DNA of 64,000 nucleotides from DATHTC01 sp963746805 (GCA_963746805.1 CAVVCQ010000005.1:124001-188000); one strand, 5' to 3'. Shown: positions 51,239 to 60,129, counted from the stretch's first letter. Numbers and translations: made by a program. Notes: generated by a model not told the origin, from the letters alone.

Positions 51239-51673
51239 GTGATCCGACGCGCAGGTCTCGAGGACGTGAACGCGATCGCGGCGCTGTTCCGGCGCTCGTT
51301 CGGGACGCTCACGTTCCTCCCCACGCTGCACACGCCGGAGGAGGATCGCGGCTACTTCCGCGGCGTCGTGGCGGAGCACGAGGTCTGGGTCTGGGAGCAG
51401 GGCGGCTCGATCCTCGGCTTCGCCGCGCTCACCGACGACGTGCTGACGCACATCTACGTCGAGCCCGACGCGCACGGGCGCGGGATCGGCGGGGCGCTGA
51501 TGGACCGGGCGAAGGAGCGCCGGCCAGATGGGTTCCAGCTGTGGGTGTTCCAGCAGAACGCGAACGCGCGCCGCTTCTACGAGCGCCGCGGCTTCGTCCT
51601 CGTGCGCGAGACGGACGGCAGCGGCAACGAGGAACGGACGCCGGACGCGCTCTACGCGTGGTCGCCCGAGTGA
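51239..51673 (+). CDS. GNAT-family N-acetyltransferase
   Basis: A 144-residue acetyl-CoA-dependent acetyltransferase. The acetyl-CoA loop is VEPDAHGRGIGGALM (about 73-87), followed by QLWVFQQNANARRFYERRGF, the classic C-terminal part. The substrate is unknown. It begins with GTG without a Shine-Dalgarno, but with TAGGTT 6 bp upstream. Confidence 0.88.
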   Translation: MIRRAGLEDVNAIAALFRRSFGTLTFLPTLHTPEEDRGYFRGVVAEHEVWVWEQGGSILGFAALTDDVLTHIYVEPDAHGRGIGGALMDRAKERRPDGFQLWVFQQNANARRFYERRGFVLVRETDGSGNEERTPDALYAWSPE

Positions 51674-51676
51674 CGG

Positions 51677-52840
51677 CTAGCGAACGGCGGTCGCGCGCTC
51701 CGCGTGCTTCAGCAGCTCGCGCGCGATCACGAGCCGCTGGACCTCGCTCGTGCCCTCGTAGATCTCCGTGATCTTCGCGTCGCGGTAGTAGCGCTCGACC
51801 GGGAACTCGCGCGTGTAGCCGTAGCCGCCGAGCACCTGGATCGCCTCCGCGGTCTGGCGGCGCGCCATCTCCGAGGCGAACAGCTTCGCCTTCGCGCCCG
51901 CCTCCGTATGTGGCTGCCCCTCCTGCTTGAGCCACGCGGCACGGTAGGTCAGGAGCCGGGCCGCATCGAGCTCCATCGACATGTTCGCGAGCTTGTGCTG
52001 GATCGCCTGGAAGTCCCCGATCCGCTGCCCGAACTGGCGCCGCTCCATGGCGTACCCGCGCGCCACGTCGAACGCCGCCTGCGTGATCCCGACCGCCTGC
52101 GCCGCGATCCCGATGCGCCCGCCGTCGAGGGTCGACATCGCGACCGCGAACCCGCGCTTCTCCTCGCCGAGCAGCCGGTCGCGCCCGACCACCGCGCCCT
52201 CGACCACGAGATCCACGGTCGAGGACGAGTTGAGCCCGAGCTTCTCCTCCTCCCGCGTCACCCGGACGTGGTCGTCGTCGAGCACGAAGGCCGACACGCC
52301 GCGCGCGCCCGTGACCTCGGCGTCCGTCCGCGCGAAGAGGAGGAACGTGCCCGCGTAGGAGCCGTTCGTGATCCACTGCTTCGCGCCGGTGATGCGCCAG
52401 CCGTCACCGTCGGGCTCCGCGCGCGTGCGCAGCGACCCTGCGTCCGAGCCCGCCTCCGGCTCCGTCAGCGCGAACGAGCCGAGCACCTCGCCGCGCGCGA
52501 GCGGCGGCACGAACCGCGCCCGCTGCTCCTCGGTGCCGAACGCCAGGATCGGCAGCGTCACGGCGCTCGTGTGCACCGCGACCGTCACGCCGACGCCCGC
52601 GTCCGCGCGCGACAGCTCCTCGAGCACGAGGATGTACGAGAGGAAGTCCGCGCCGGCGCCGCCGTACTCCTCCGGCACGCAGGTGCCCATGAGCCCGAGC
52701 TCGGCCAGCTTGCCGTAGAGCTCGCGCGGGAACCGGTGCTCGCGGTCCCACTCGGCCGCGTGCGGCTGGATCTCGGCGTCGGCGAACTCGCGGGCCAGCG
52801 CCTGGATCTCGCGCTGGTCGTCCGTCAGCGAGAAGTCCAC
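51677..52840 (-). CDS. Acyl-CoA dehydrogenase
   Basis: A 387-residue FAD enzyme for the first step of acyl-CoA beta-oxidation, giving its electrons to ETF. The FAD/substrate motif FALTEPEAGSDAGS is near 125, GAKQWITNGSYA near 152, RRQFGQRIGDFQAIQHKLAN near 267, and the catalytic glutamate is in ITEIYEGTSEVQRL (about 366). This Glu position is that of short/medium-chain enzymes. The GTG start has TAGATT 6 bp upstream. The GNAT gene converges on it with 3 bp between stops. Confidence 0.95.
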   Translation of the reverse strand: MDFSLTDDQREIQALAREFADAEIQPHAAEWDREHRFPRELYGKLAELGLMGTCVPEEYGGAGADFLSYILVLEELSRADAGVGVTVAVHTSAVTLPILAFGTEEQRARFVPPLARGEVLGSFALTEPEAGSDAGSLRTRAEPDGDGWRITGAKQWITNGSYAGTFLLFARTDAEVTGARGVSAFVLDDDHVRVTREEEKLGLNSSSTVDLVVEGAVVGRDRLLGEEKRGFAVAMSTLDGGRIGIAAQAVGITQAAFDVARGYAMERRQFGQRIGDFQAIQHKLANMSMELDAARLLTYRAAWLKQEGQPHTEAGAKAKLFASEMARRQTAEAIQVLGGYGYTREFPVERYYRDAKITEIYEGTSEVQRLVIARELLKHAERATAVR

Positions 52841-52846
52841 GGCCGG

Positions 52847-52856
52847 AATCTACCCT
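52847..52856. promoter_or_regulatory. Overlapping divergent -10 hexamers (acyl-CoA dehydrogenase / lipoprotein)
   Basis: TAGATT on the minus strand (52847-52852) is 6 bp before the dehydrogenase GTG, and TACCCT on the plus strand (52851-52856) is 7 bp before the lipoprotein GTG. They share 2 bp in a 23-bp gap. Confidence 0.55.
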
Positions 52857-52863
52857 TGAGGCC

Positions 52864-53280
52864 GTGGCCGTACGCACCACCGTGCTCGCGCTGCTCGCCG
52901 CCGCGGTCACCGGCTGCGGCGGCAGCGCGCCCTCCGCGGAGGGGGTCGTCCGCGCGTGGGCGGAGTCCGTGCGCCTCGGCGACGCGGAGGCCGCCGCCGC
53001 ACTCTTCGCGCCCGGCGCCGAGGTCGTCGACGGCGAGCGCACCCGCGTGCTCGAGACCGAGGCCGACGCGATCCGCTACGCCCGGCGCGAGGCGTGCGCC
53101 GGCGCGATCGTCCGGATCGACGACGAGGGCGGCGCCACCGTCGAGGCCGAGTTCGACGTCCGCGGCGCGACACGCTGCGAGGGCGCCGACCGCGAGTTCG
53201 CCCTCTTCCGGGTCGAGGGCGGGCGCATCACGTTCCTGCACCGGCTGCCGCAGCGCCGCGATCGAGTCCGCGTCATTTAA
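52864..53280 (+). CDS. Small lipoprotein of unknown function (NTF2-like fold suspected)
   Basis: A 138-residue protein with a lipoprotein signal (TVLALLAAAVTGC, lipid Cys at about 18). The mature part, VVRAWAESVRLGDAEAAAALFAPGAEVVDG and on, follows the helix-helix-strand start of NTF2/SnoaL-like domains, with two Cys (about 79 and 103) that could form a disulfide outside the cell. It shares its promoter zone with the divergent acyl-CoA dehydrogenase gene. Its function is unknown. Confidence 0.75.
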   Translation: MAVRTTVLALLAAAVTGCGGSAPSAEGVVRAWAESVRLGDAEAAAALFAPGAEVVDGERTRVLETEADAIRYARREACAGAIVRIDDEGGATVEAEFDVRGATRCEGADREFALFRVEGGRITFLHRLPQRRDRVRVI

Positions 53281-53359
53281 TATCCCAACCACTTCGTCAC
53301 CGCCCAGAAACCGCCCGGACTCCCACGCACCGCCGGGCGTTGCGACAGTTCGAGGGAGC

Positions 53360-54259
53360 ATGAGCGTCCGGACGCCTTCGCAGAAGCAGCGCCTCGGCAT
53401 CCTCGCGACCCACGCGACGGATACGAATCTCGCGCTCGCCCGCGCCTCGCTCGCGCTGGGCGTGCCCGCCACGGTGATGACGCCCGAGCAGGCGCTCCAG
53501 GGACTGCGGCCCGGGGACCTGGCGCTCGGGAGGCTCGACGTGCTCCCGACCCTCGACGGCGTCGAGGAAGGGCTCTGGCACCTGCGGCTGCTCGAGCGGC
53601 GCGGTGTCCGAATCCTCAACCCGGCGACGGCGCTCGTCTCGGCACACGACAAGCTCCTGACCGCGCGGCGCCTCGCGGACGCGGGCGTCCCCAGCCCGCG
53701 GACGGTCCACCTCACGCTGCGTCATCGGCTGCAGCTCGAGGAGCTCGCCCCACCGCTCGTCCTCAAGCCGCGCTTCGGCAGCTGGGGCGTGGACGTGCTG
53801 CGCTGCGACGACGACCGCGGGATGCTGTGCGCGTTCACGACGCTCCGCGAGCGGCCCTGGTTCGCGCAGCACGGCGCGCTCGCGCAGGAGCTCGTGCCGC
53901 CGCGCGGCCACGACCTCCGCGTACTCGTCGCCGGCGGGGTTGTCGTCGGCGCGGTGCGGCGGGTCGCCGCACCCGGCGAGTGGCGGACGAACGTCGCGCT
54001 CGGAGCCGTACGTCGGAAGGTCGTGCCGCCCCCGGCGGCGGCAGCCCTGGCCGTCGCGGCCGCGGCAGCGATCGGTGGCGACCTCGTCGGCATCGACCTG
54101 CTCCCGGTCGACGACGGCTGGACGGTGCTCGAGGTGAACGGCGCCGTCGACTTCACGCCCGCGTACGCCGACGGCGACGTCTTCGCGGCCGCGGTCGCTG
54201 CGCTCCTCGACGCGGCGCGCCAGGCCGAGGCCACCGAGGCCGCCTCCACCACGAGCTGA
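53360..54259 (+). CDS. RimK/LysX-like ATP-grasp ligase
   Basis: A 299-residue ATP-grasp protein. The N-terminal lid-free domain reads LGILATHATDTNLALARASL; the ATP-grasp part has NPATALVSAHDKLLTARRLADAGVP near 95, the ATP lysine in PPLVLKPRFGSWG near 137, QELVPPRGHDLRVLVAGG near 180, and the metal-binding LEVNGAVDF near 266. This matches RimK-type enzymes that join an amino acid to a carrier or peptide end (LysX, RimK, tetrahydromethanopterin ligases). The real substrate is unknown. A GGGAG site precedes the ATG. Confidence 0.88.
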   Translation: MSVRTPSQKQRLGILATHATDTNLALARASLALGVPATVMTPEQALQGLRPGDLALGRLDVLPTLDGVEEGLWHLRLLERRGVRILNPATALVSAHDKLLTARRLADAGVPSPRTVHLTLRHRLQLEELAPPLVLKPRFGSWGVDVLRCDDDRGMLCAFTTLRERPWFAQHGALAQELVPPRGHDLRVLVAGGVVVGAVRRVAAPGEWRTNVALGAVRRKVVPPPAAAALAVAAAAAIGGDLVGIDLLPVDDGWTVLEVNGAVDFTPAYADGDVFAAAVAALLDAARQAEATEAASTTS

Positions 54260-54276
54260 CGCACCGGCCGGCGGGC

Positions 54277-54309
54277 GTTCTCCGCCCGTTCACCACCCCT
54301 CAACGTCGA
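54277..54309 (+). promoter_or_regulatory. PHO-box-like direct repeats before ppk1
   Basis: Three 11-bp units: GTTCTCCGCCC, GTTCACCACCC, CTCAACGTCGA. This resembles the 11-bp direct-repeat units (GTTCACC core) bound by actinobacterial PhoP, known best from Streptomyces. It ends 24 bp before the ppk1 ATG. Confidence 0.55.
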
Positions 54310-54333
54310 AATGCGCGACGATGGGAGAACCCC

Positions 54334-56436
54334 ATGCCCCACACGAAGGTCGCCACTCCCACGGGCAAGCTCCTCAACCGCGAGCTCTCCTGGCTCGAGT
54401 TCAACGCCCGCGTGCTCGCGCTCGCCGAGGATCACGATGTCCCACTCCTCGAACGGGTGCGGTTCTGCTCGATCTTCTCCAACAACCTCGACGAGTTCTT
54501 CTCGGTCCGCATCGCGGGGTTGCTCGACCAGGCCGCCTCCGGCCTCGTCGTGCGCTCCCCCGACGGCCTGACGCCGCGGCAGGCGCTCGCGGCGATCCGG
54601 ACGAGGATCACCGACTTGACGCAGCGGCAGTCGAAGCTCTGGAAGCGAGAGCTGAGCCCGGCGCTCGCCGACGAGGGCATCCGGCTCGCCGCGGTCGACG
54701 AGCTCTCCGACAAGGAGCTGCGCGAGATCGAGCGCACGTTCGAGGCGTCGATCTTCCCGGTGCTGACGCCCCTCGGCGTCGGCCCCGGCCAGCCCTTCCC
54801 GTTCATCTCGCCGCTCTCGCTGTCGCTCGCCGTGCTCGCGCGCGACAACGAGTCGGGCGAGGAGCGGTTCGGTCGGGTGAAGGTGCCCGAGGGGCTGCCG
54901 CGCTTCGTCGAGGTGGGGAAGCGCGGCGCGCTCGTGCCGATGGAGGCGCTCATCGCCCACTTCCTCCCCTGGCTCTTCCCCGGGATGGAGATCGCCGAGC
55001 GGGCCGCGTTCCGCGTCACGCGCGACGCGGATTTCGAGGTCTCCGACGAGGCCGACGACCTGCTCGAGGCCGTGCAGGAAGAGCTGCGCCGGCGGCGTTT
55101 CGGCGAGGTCGTCCGGCTCGAGGTCTCGTCGTCGATGTCGGAGTCGATGCTCGCGCGGCTGCGCGAGGGCCTCGACGTCGCGCCCGACCTCGTCTATCCC
55201 GTCCACGGGCTCCTCGATCTCGCCGACGTGATGGAGGTCGCCCGCCTCGACCGGCCGGACCTCAAGGACGAGCCGTGGGTGCCGGTGACGAGCTCCCGCT
55301 TCCGCCCCGTCGTGAACGGCGAGCGGAGCGTCTTCGACGAGATCCGCCGCGGCGACATCCTCGTGCACCAGCCGTACGAGTCGTTCGCGACGAGCTTCGA
55401 GACGTTCCTCCGCGCCTCGTCGCGCGACTCCAACGTGGCCACGATCAAGACGACGGTCTACCGCACCTCCGACGAGTCGCCGCTGGTCCCGGCGCTCATC
55501 GAGGCCGCCGAGGCGGGGCGGCAGAGTGTCTGCCTCGTCGAGCTCAAGGCCCGCTTCGACGAGCGCGCCAACATCGAGTGGGCGCGCGCGCTCGAGCAGG
55601 CGGGCGTCCACGTGGTCTACGGCTTCCCGAATCTCAAGATCCACGCGAAGACGACCCTGATCGTCCGCCGCGACGGCGATCGCATGCGGCGCTACGTCCA
55701 CGTCGGCACCGGCAACTACCACTCGGTGACCGCGCGCCTCTACGAGGACGTTGGGCTCTTCACCGCGGACGAAGACATCTGCGCCGACGTCGCCGACCTC
55801 TTCAACTACCTGACGGGGTTCGGGCAGCCGCAGCGGTTCCGCAAGATCCTCGTCGCCCCGCTGGCGCTCCGCAGCCGCCTCGCGGACGAGATCCGGGCGT
55901 GCGCCGCGGCCGCCAAGGCCGGCAAACAGGCGCGGATCCGGATCAAGGTCAACCACCTCACCGACCCTGCGCTGATCGACGAGCTCTACGCCGCCTCGCA
56001 GGCGGGGGTCCCGATCGACCTCACAGTGCGGACGAACTGCGCGATCCGGCCGGGTGTCGAGGGCATGAGCGAGACCATCCGGGTCCGCTCGGTGCTCGGC
56101 CGCTTCCTGGAGCACAGCCGGCTGTTCGAGTTCCAGGCCGACGGGGCTACGCACACGTTCCTCGGCAGCGCCGACCTGATGCCGCGGAACCTCGACCACC
56201 GCATCGAGATCGTGACGCCGGTCGAGGCGCCCCGGGCCCAGGCTGACATCGCAGCGATCCTCGACGCGGTCGCGGCCGACACGACGTACGCCTGGGAGCT
56301 GTCCGGTGACGGCACGTGGCGCCGCATCGACCCGGCGAAGGGCGACCGCAATCCCGGCGCGCAGGCGGCAATGATGCGGCGCGCGGCGACCCGGTCGCGC
56401 CGGAGCGCCAACCGGAGTCGCGGACGCCAGGTGTAG
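54334..56436 (+). CDS. ppk1: Polyphosphate kinase 1
   Basis: A 700-residue PPK1 that reversibly makes polyphosphate from ATP. It has the N-terminal NRELSWLEFNARVLALA, the middle-domain NSLDE-type FSNNLDEFFSVRIAGL, the phospho-histidine in NLKIHAKTTLIVRR (about residue 440), and HVGTGNYHSVTARLYEDVGL and ADLFNYLTGF. The ATG follows a GGGAG site and PHO-like repeats. ppx lies 30 bp downstream. The Arg-rich tail (RRAATRSRRSANRSRGRQV) may be a polyanion-binding extension. Confidence 0.97.
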   Translation: MPHTKVATPTGKLLNRELSWLEFNARVLALAEDHDVPLLERVRFCSIFSNNLDEFFSVRIAGLLDQAASGLVVRSPDGLTPRQALAAIRTRITDLTQRQSKLWKRELSPALADEGIRLAAVDELSDKELREIERTFEASIFPVLTPLGVGPGQPFPFISPLSLSLAVLARDNESGEERFGRVKVPEGLPRFVEVGKRGALVPMEALIAHFLPWLFPGMEIAERAAFRVTRDADFEVSDEADDLLEAVQEELRRRRFGEVVRLEVSSSMSESMLARLREGLDVAPDLVYPVHGLLDLADVMEVARLDRPDLKDEPWVPVTSSRFRPVVNGERSVFDEIRRGDILVHQPYESFATSFETFLRASSRDSNVATIKTTVYRTSDESPLVPALIEAAEAGRQSVCLVELKARFDERANIEWARALEQAGVHVVYGFPNLKIHAKTTLIVRRDGDRMRRYVHVGTGNYHSVTARLYEDVGLFTADEDICADVADLFNYLTGFGQPQRFRKILVAPLALRSRLADEIRACAAAAKAGKQARIRIKVNHLTDPALIDELYAASQAGVPIDLTVRTNCAIRPGVEGMSETIRVRSVLGRFLEHSRLFEFQADGATHTFLGSADLMPRNLDHRIEIVTPVEAPRAQADIAAILDAVAADTTYAWELSGDGTWRRIDPAKGDRNPGAQAAMMRRAATRSRRSANRSRGRQV

Positions 56437-56466
56437 GCCGTCCGGCCCACCGGGAAGGATCTCCCC

Positions 56467-57351
56467 ATGCGAGTCGGTGTCATCGACGTCGGGTCCAACA
56501 CCATCCGGCTGCTCGTGACGGAGCGGCGCGGCGGCGAGCTCGAGCCCGTCGAGGAGGAGAAGTCCTACGTCGGCCTCGGCGCTGAGATCCTGCGCCATGG
56601 TTCGATCGGGGCGCCGAAGCTCTCCGAGGCGGTGGCCGTGGCGCGCGCCCAGGCGGCGGCCGCGCGTGCCGCGGGAAGCGAGCTGCTCGAGGTCGTCGTC
56701 GCGGCACCCGGACGCCAGGCCACGAACGCCGACGAGCTCGTGCACGAGCTCGCCCGCGCCACCCGCGCGCCGGTGCACTCCCTGTCCGCCGATGACGAGG
56801 CGAGCCTCGCCTACGCCGGCGCGGTGGCGCAGTCGGAGGTCGACGCGGGCACCGTCGTCGCCGTCGTCGACGTCGGCGGCGGCTCCACCGAGATCGCCGT
56901 CGGCGCGCCGCCGTCGCCGCCGGCCTGGCTGCGCTCCGTCGACGTCGGTGCGCTCCGGCTCACGGCCGCCCGCTTCGAGGACGACCCGCCGACCGACGAA
57001 GCGCTCGCTGCAGCGGCGCGGGCCACACATGAAGCCTTCGCCGGGATCCTGCCGCCGCGTCCGCACGCGGCCCTCGCTGTCGGCGGGAGCGCGCGCGCGA
57101 TCGCGAAGCTCGTCGGACGCCGGCTCGGCGAGCGCGAGCTGGAGGACGCGCTCGAGCTGCTCGCCGCCCGGCGCGCGGCCAAGGTGGCGCGGCTGCACGG
57201 GATCGACGTCGAGCGGGCGCGCGTCCTCCCCGCTGGTGCGCTCATCCTCGCCGAGGTCGTGCGCCGCCTCGGCGTCCCGCTCCGGCTCGGGCGGGGTGGG
57301 CTCCGCGAGGGCGTCGCGTTGTCGCTGCTCGCCGAGGCCCGCGCGGCCTGA
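56467..57351 (+). CDS. ppx: Exopolyphosphatase/guanosine pentaphosphatase family protein
   Basis: A 294-residue Ppx/GppA core, acting on polyphosphate ends or pppGpp. The ASKHA motifs are visible: VGVIDVGSNTIRLLV at 3-17, VVDVGGGSTEIAV near 135, and a C-terminal LPAGALILAEV. It lacks the C-terminal HD domain of longer Ppx proteins, as do actinobacterial short forms. It follows ppk1 with an AAGGA site, suggesting a synth/degrade pair in one operon. Confidence 0.9.
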   Translation: MRVGVIDVGSNTIRLLVTERRGGELEPVEEEKSYVGLGAEILRHGSIGAPKLSEAVAVARAQAAAARAAGSELLEVVVAAPGRQATNADELVHELARATRAPVHSLSADDEASLAYAGAVAQSEVDAGTVVAVVDVGGGSTEIAVGAPPSPPAWLRSVDVGALRLTAARFEDDPPTDEALAAAARATHEAFAGILPPRPHAALAVGGSARAIAKLVGRRLGERELEDALELLAARRAAKVARLHGIDVERARVLPAGALILAEVVRRLGVPLRLGRGGLREGVALSLLAEARAA

Positions 57352-57370
57352 CGTACGCTCCGCGCTCCGG

Positions 57371-57817
57371 ATGGAGCGCAGCGAGCACACGATCGAGATC
57401 GAGGCGCCGCGCGACCGCGTCTTCGCGTGGCTCGTCGAGCCCGAGCTGATGCTGCGCTGGATCGGCGGCCTCCGCGAGTTCGACCCGCTCGACCCGGAGC
57501 CCCGCGTCGGCGCGCGCTCGCGCCAGGTCGTGGACCTCGCCGGCCGCCGCATGGAGATCGAGTCGCGGATCACGGCGTTCGAGCCGGAGCGGCTCGTCGC
57601 CGCGGAGCTCGACGGGAAGGGCTTCCACGTCGACACGCGCCACGAGCTCGACGGCGACGGCGACGGAACGCTCGTCCGGGCCGCGGTGCACACACGCCTG
57701 AGCGGGCTCGCGGGCCGGCTCCTCGGCGGCGTGGTCGAGCGCGGCGCGCAGCGGAAGCTCGAGGGCGACCTCGCGCGACTGAAGCAGCTCGTCGAAGAGG
57801 AGGCGCAGGGCGCCTAG
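57371..57817 (+). CDS. SRPBCC-family (START-like) protein
   Basis: A 148-residue START/Bet v1-like fold protein: EHTIEIEAPRDRVFAWLVEP starts the classic beta1-alpha1 of polyketide-cyclase-like lipid-binding proteins, and the amphipathic C-terminal helix is LEGDLARLKQLVEEEAQ. Ligand and role are unknown. It comes 19 bp after ppx and its stop shares a CTAG with the convergent YdeI-like gene. Confidence 0.8.
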   Translation: MERSEHTIEIEAPRDRVFAWLVEPELMLRWIGGLREFDPLDPEPRVGARSRQVVDLAGRRMEIESRITAFEPERLVAAELDGKGFHVDTRHELDGDGDGTLVRAAVHTRLSGLAGRLLGGVVERGAQRKLEGDLARLKQLVEEEAQGA

Positions 57818-58173
57818 GCGCCCCAGGTGCCGTCGTCCTTCGCCCGCTCGATCGCTGCGAGACCGGCGGGCGCCATGAGGTCCGCCGCGAGGAGCCGCTC
57901 GACCCGCTCCCGGTTCGGAGCCGACCAGTTGCTCCGAGGCTTCCGTGGCGTCAGCACGATCGAGGTGCGGCGCTCGTCGATTCTGCGGGCCTTGCTGTCG
58001 ATCCAGCCGAAGCACAGTGCCTCCTCGACGATGTGCTCGTACGGGAGGTAGCGCGGGTCGCCCTTCTTGTACGTCACGAGCCAGATGCCGCTTGACGCCT
58101 CATGGTGCCGCTCGAGCCAGCGGCGCAGCTCCTCGCGCGACGCGACCTCGACCTGCGGGTACTCGGCGCTCAC
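57814..58173 (-). CDS. YdeI/OmpD-associated family protein, short form
   Basis: A 119-residue protein matching the N-terminal core of the YdeI family: SSGIWLVTYKKGDP, ALCFGWIDSKARRIDERRT, TPRKPRSNWSAPNRERVERL and LAAIERAKDDGTW. Full-length members are about 190 residues, so the C-terminal part is missing here; the stop lies right at the convergent gene end and a truncation by gene-end erosion is possible. Function is not established. The GTG overlaps the sixA-like stop (GTGA). Confidence 0.8.
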   Translation of the reverse strand: MSAEYPQVEVASREELRRWLERHHEASSGIWLVTYKKGDPRYLPYEHIVEEALCFGWIDSKARRIDERRTSIVLTPRKPRSNWSAPNRERVERLLAADLMAPAGLAAIERAKDDGTWGA

Positions 58174-58583
58174 GCCCGCAGCCGCTCGACGATCTCCAGG
58201 TCGCCGTCGAGGACGAGCACTGCGCCCTTCTTCCACCGCAGGTCGTACCCCAGCGCCGTCTCGAGCCCGCCGTGGCCGCAGACGACAACCGGCGCGCCGC
58301 GAAGCGAGCGGACAAGCCCTGGCCCGTCGAGCTCCTGCCGGACGTCTCGGAGCTCGTCGCGGACCTCGACCTCCAGCCCGCGCGCAGCCGCGAGCGGCAC
58401 GACCGTGTCCACGCAGCGGGTGGCCGGGCTCGAGAGGATGCGCTCGACCTCGTACGGCTCGAGCAGCGGGACGAGGGCGCGCGCCTGCTGGGTGCCGCGC
58501 TCGTCGAGGGGGCGGAGCTCGTCGTCGCCGTCCCACTGGGCGGAATGGCCGGCCCAGGCGTGGCGGACGAGCAGCAGGCTCAC
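58170..58583 (-). CDS. SixA-type phosphohistidine phosphatase
   Basis: A 137-residue histidine phosphatase. The catalytic start LLLVRHAWAGH (RHG motif as RHA, His8), the ILSSPATRCVDTVVPLA motif near 65, and the second histidine in VVVCGHGGLETAL near 110 are present. SixA-like enzymes remove phosphate from phosphohistidine. It is coupled to the CYTH-CHAD gene by a GTGA overlap, in line with polyphosphate or phosphohistidine metabolism. Confidence 0.87.
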   Translation of the reverse strand: MSLLLVRHAWAGHSAQWDGDDELRPLDERGTQQARALVPLLEPYEVERILSSPATRCVDTVVPLAAARGLEVEVRDELRDVRQELDGPGLVRSLRGAPVVVCGHGGLETALGYDLRWKKGAVLVLDGDLEIVERLRA

Positions 58584-60013
58584 AGCGCCTTGCGGCCGAG
58601 ACGCTCGACGCGCTCCCACGCGTCGCGCACGTCGGCCCGGGCGGCTGCGCGCCGGGCGCGCTGGCGCTCGACGAGGCGGCCGGCGGCGAACCGCGCCTCC
58701 GGGTCCTCGGTCCGGGACGCGAGCGAGCGGATCCGCTCCTCGGCGACGACCGCGTCCTGGTGCTCGCCGAGCACGTCCTGGAGCTCCTTGGCGGCGACGA
58801 CGAACTTCCGGCCAGGGTCACCGAGCGCCGGCTCGGCGAACTCGGCCGCGTAGCGCGCCCGCTTCGTCCGGATCCGGGCGTCGTGGAGCTCATCGTCGCT
58901 GGCGCCGCGGCCCGTGAGGTTGGGGCCTGCCTTGCGCCGGAGCCTGCGGAGCTCGGCGGCGAAGAGCGTGGAGAGCTCGGGCGCCTCGGCGGAGACGGCA
59001 GGCGCCGCCGCGGCGGCCTCGATCCGGTCGAGGAGGGCGAAGTAGCGATCGCCCGAGATCCCCTCCAGCAGCACGCCGCGCGCCCGCTCGCGCTCCTCCT
59101 CGAGCTCGGTGAAGACCGGTGAGAAGGCGTCGCGCTCGGCCGGGTCGAGGACCTCGGCCTCACGGCGGAGGTAGTCGAGCAGGACGTCGAGGTCGCGGAC
59201 GGCACCGAGCAGTCGCGCGAGCCAGCGCAGCTCCTCGCGCAGCGGCTCGCCCCAGCCGCCGTCGAGGGCGTCGCGCGCGGAGCGCAGGAACGCGCGCAGG
59301 CGCCGCGTCGCGACGCGCATCTGGTGCACGTCCTCGAGGTCGTCGCCCAGCCGCACGCCGGGGTCGTGGGCGAGGATCCGCTCGAGCTGCAGCGCCAGCA
59401 TGCTGCGAAGCGCTCCTGCAGTCGTCGCGTCGGGCTCGGCCGGCGCGGGCGCGTCGACGCCGAGCGCCTGGGCGAGCTTCGACCGCCCGTCCGTCTCCTC
59501 GGCGCCGGCCTGCCGCAGGGCCTTCCCGATGCGGCGCAGCTCACGGTCGTCGGCCCCCTCGAGCAGCTCCACCTCGAGCTCCTCCCAGGTCTGCGTGACC
59601 CGGCGTCCGTTCATCACGGCGACGGAGTCGAAGACAACCTCGGCGAGCGGACTCCCGTCGCCGTCGACGCGGACGCCGACCCGTCGCGTGCGCAGCCGTG
59701 CGACCTCGGCGAGCTCGCGGCCGCGGAGCAGCCCGACCAGAAGTCGGAGCTCGTCCTCCGGCGGGCGCGTCTTCGGGCCCCCGAGCTCGAGCTCGAGCCG
59801 CGAGCCGCGCCGGGGCAGCTTCAGCTGCCACAGCCCCCGACCGTTCTCGGTGCGGTGCCGGAGCGTGACGCCCGCGCGCGCAAGACGCAGGTCCGGGGCG
59901 TCGAAGTACGTCGAGACGAAGACACGCGGCTCCAGTGCCTCGCCGCCGAGATCGGGCAGCTCAAAGCCCTCGCCCGCCCGCAGCTTCAACTCCCGCTCGA
60001 GCGTCCTGCGCAT
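58580..60013 (-). CDS. CYTH-CHAD domain protein
   Basis: A 477-residue protein with an N-terminal CYTH domain (ExExK as ERELKL at 6-11, WQLKLPRRG, EELEVELLEG) and a C-terminal CHAD domain (about 200-470) rich in conserved His/Arg: VHQMRVATRRLRAFLRSARD and DDELHDARIRTKRARYAAEF. CYTH domains handle triphosphates, and CHAD binds polyphosphate, which fits ppk1 and ppx nearby. A TAGCGT hexamer is 7 bp before the ATG, and a strong leader is absent. Confidence 0.93.
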   Translation of the reverse strand: MRRTLERELKLRAGEGFELPDLGGEALEPRVFVSTYFDAPDLRLARAGVTLRHRTENGRGLWQLKLPRRGSRLELELGGPKTRPPEDELRLLVGLLRGRELAEVARLRTRRVGVRVDGDGSPLAEVVFDSVAVMNGRRVTQTWEELEVELLEGADDRELRRIGKALRQAGAEETDGRSKLAQALGVDAPAPAEPDATTAGALRSMLALQLERILAHDPGVRLGDDLEDVHQMRVATRRLRAFLRSARDALDGGWGEPLREELRWLARLLGAVRDLDVLLDYLRREAEVLDPAERDAFSPVFTELEEERERARGVLLEGISGDRYFALLDRIEAAAAAPAVSAEAPELSTLFAAELRRLRRKAGPNLTGRGASDDELHDARIRTKRARYAAEFAEPALGDPGRKFVVAAKELQDVLGEHQDAVVAEERIRSLASRTEDPEARFAAGRLVERQRARRAAARADVRDAWERVERLGRKAL

Positions 60014-60020
60014 CGCCGCC

Positions 60021-60026
60021 ACGCTA
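60021..60026 (-). promoter_or_regulatory. Candidate -10 of the CYTH-CHAD operon
   Basis: TAGCGT on the minus strand, 7 bp before the ATG at 60013. Confidence 0.45.
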
Positions 60027-60111
60027 CCGCAGCCGGCGAAACGGACGCGTCGCGATACACCAGGTGTTCGCAGGATCGAGACGGTCTTGCACGCTTCGAC
60101 GTTCTTCGATA

Positions 60112-60129
60112 TATTGAAAGATGTCAATA
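60112..60129. promoter_or_regulatory. Putative ArsR operator
   Basis: TATTGA-AAGATG-TCAATA, a perfect inverted repeat in an unusually AT-rich patch (60100-60130), 8 bp before the first gene of the arsenic operon. Overlapping CTTCGATATATTGAAAG adds more dyad symmetry. ArsR-family operators have this TTGA/TCAA look. Confidence 0.65.
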
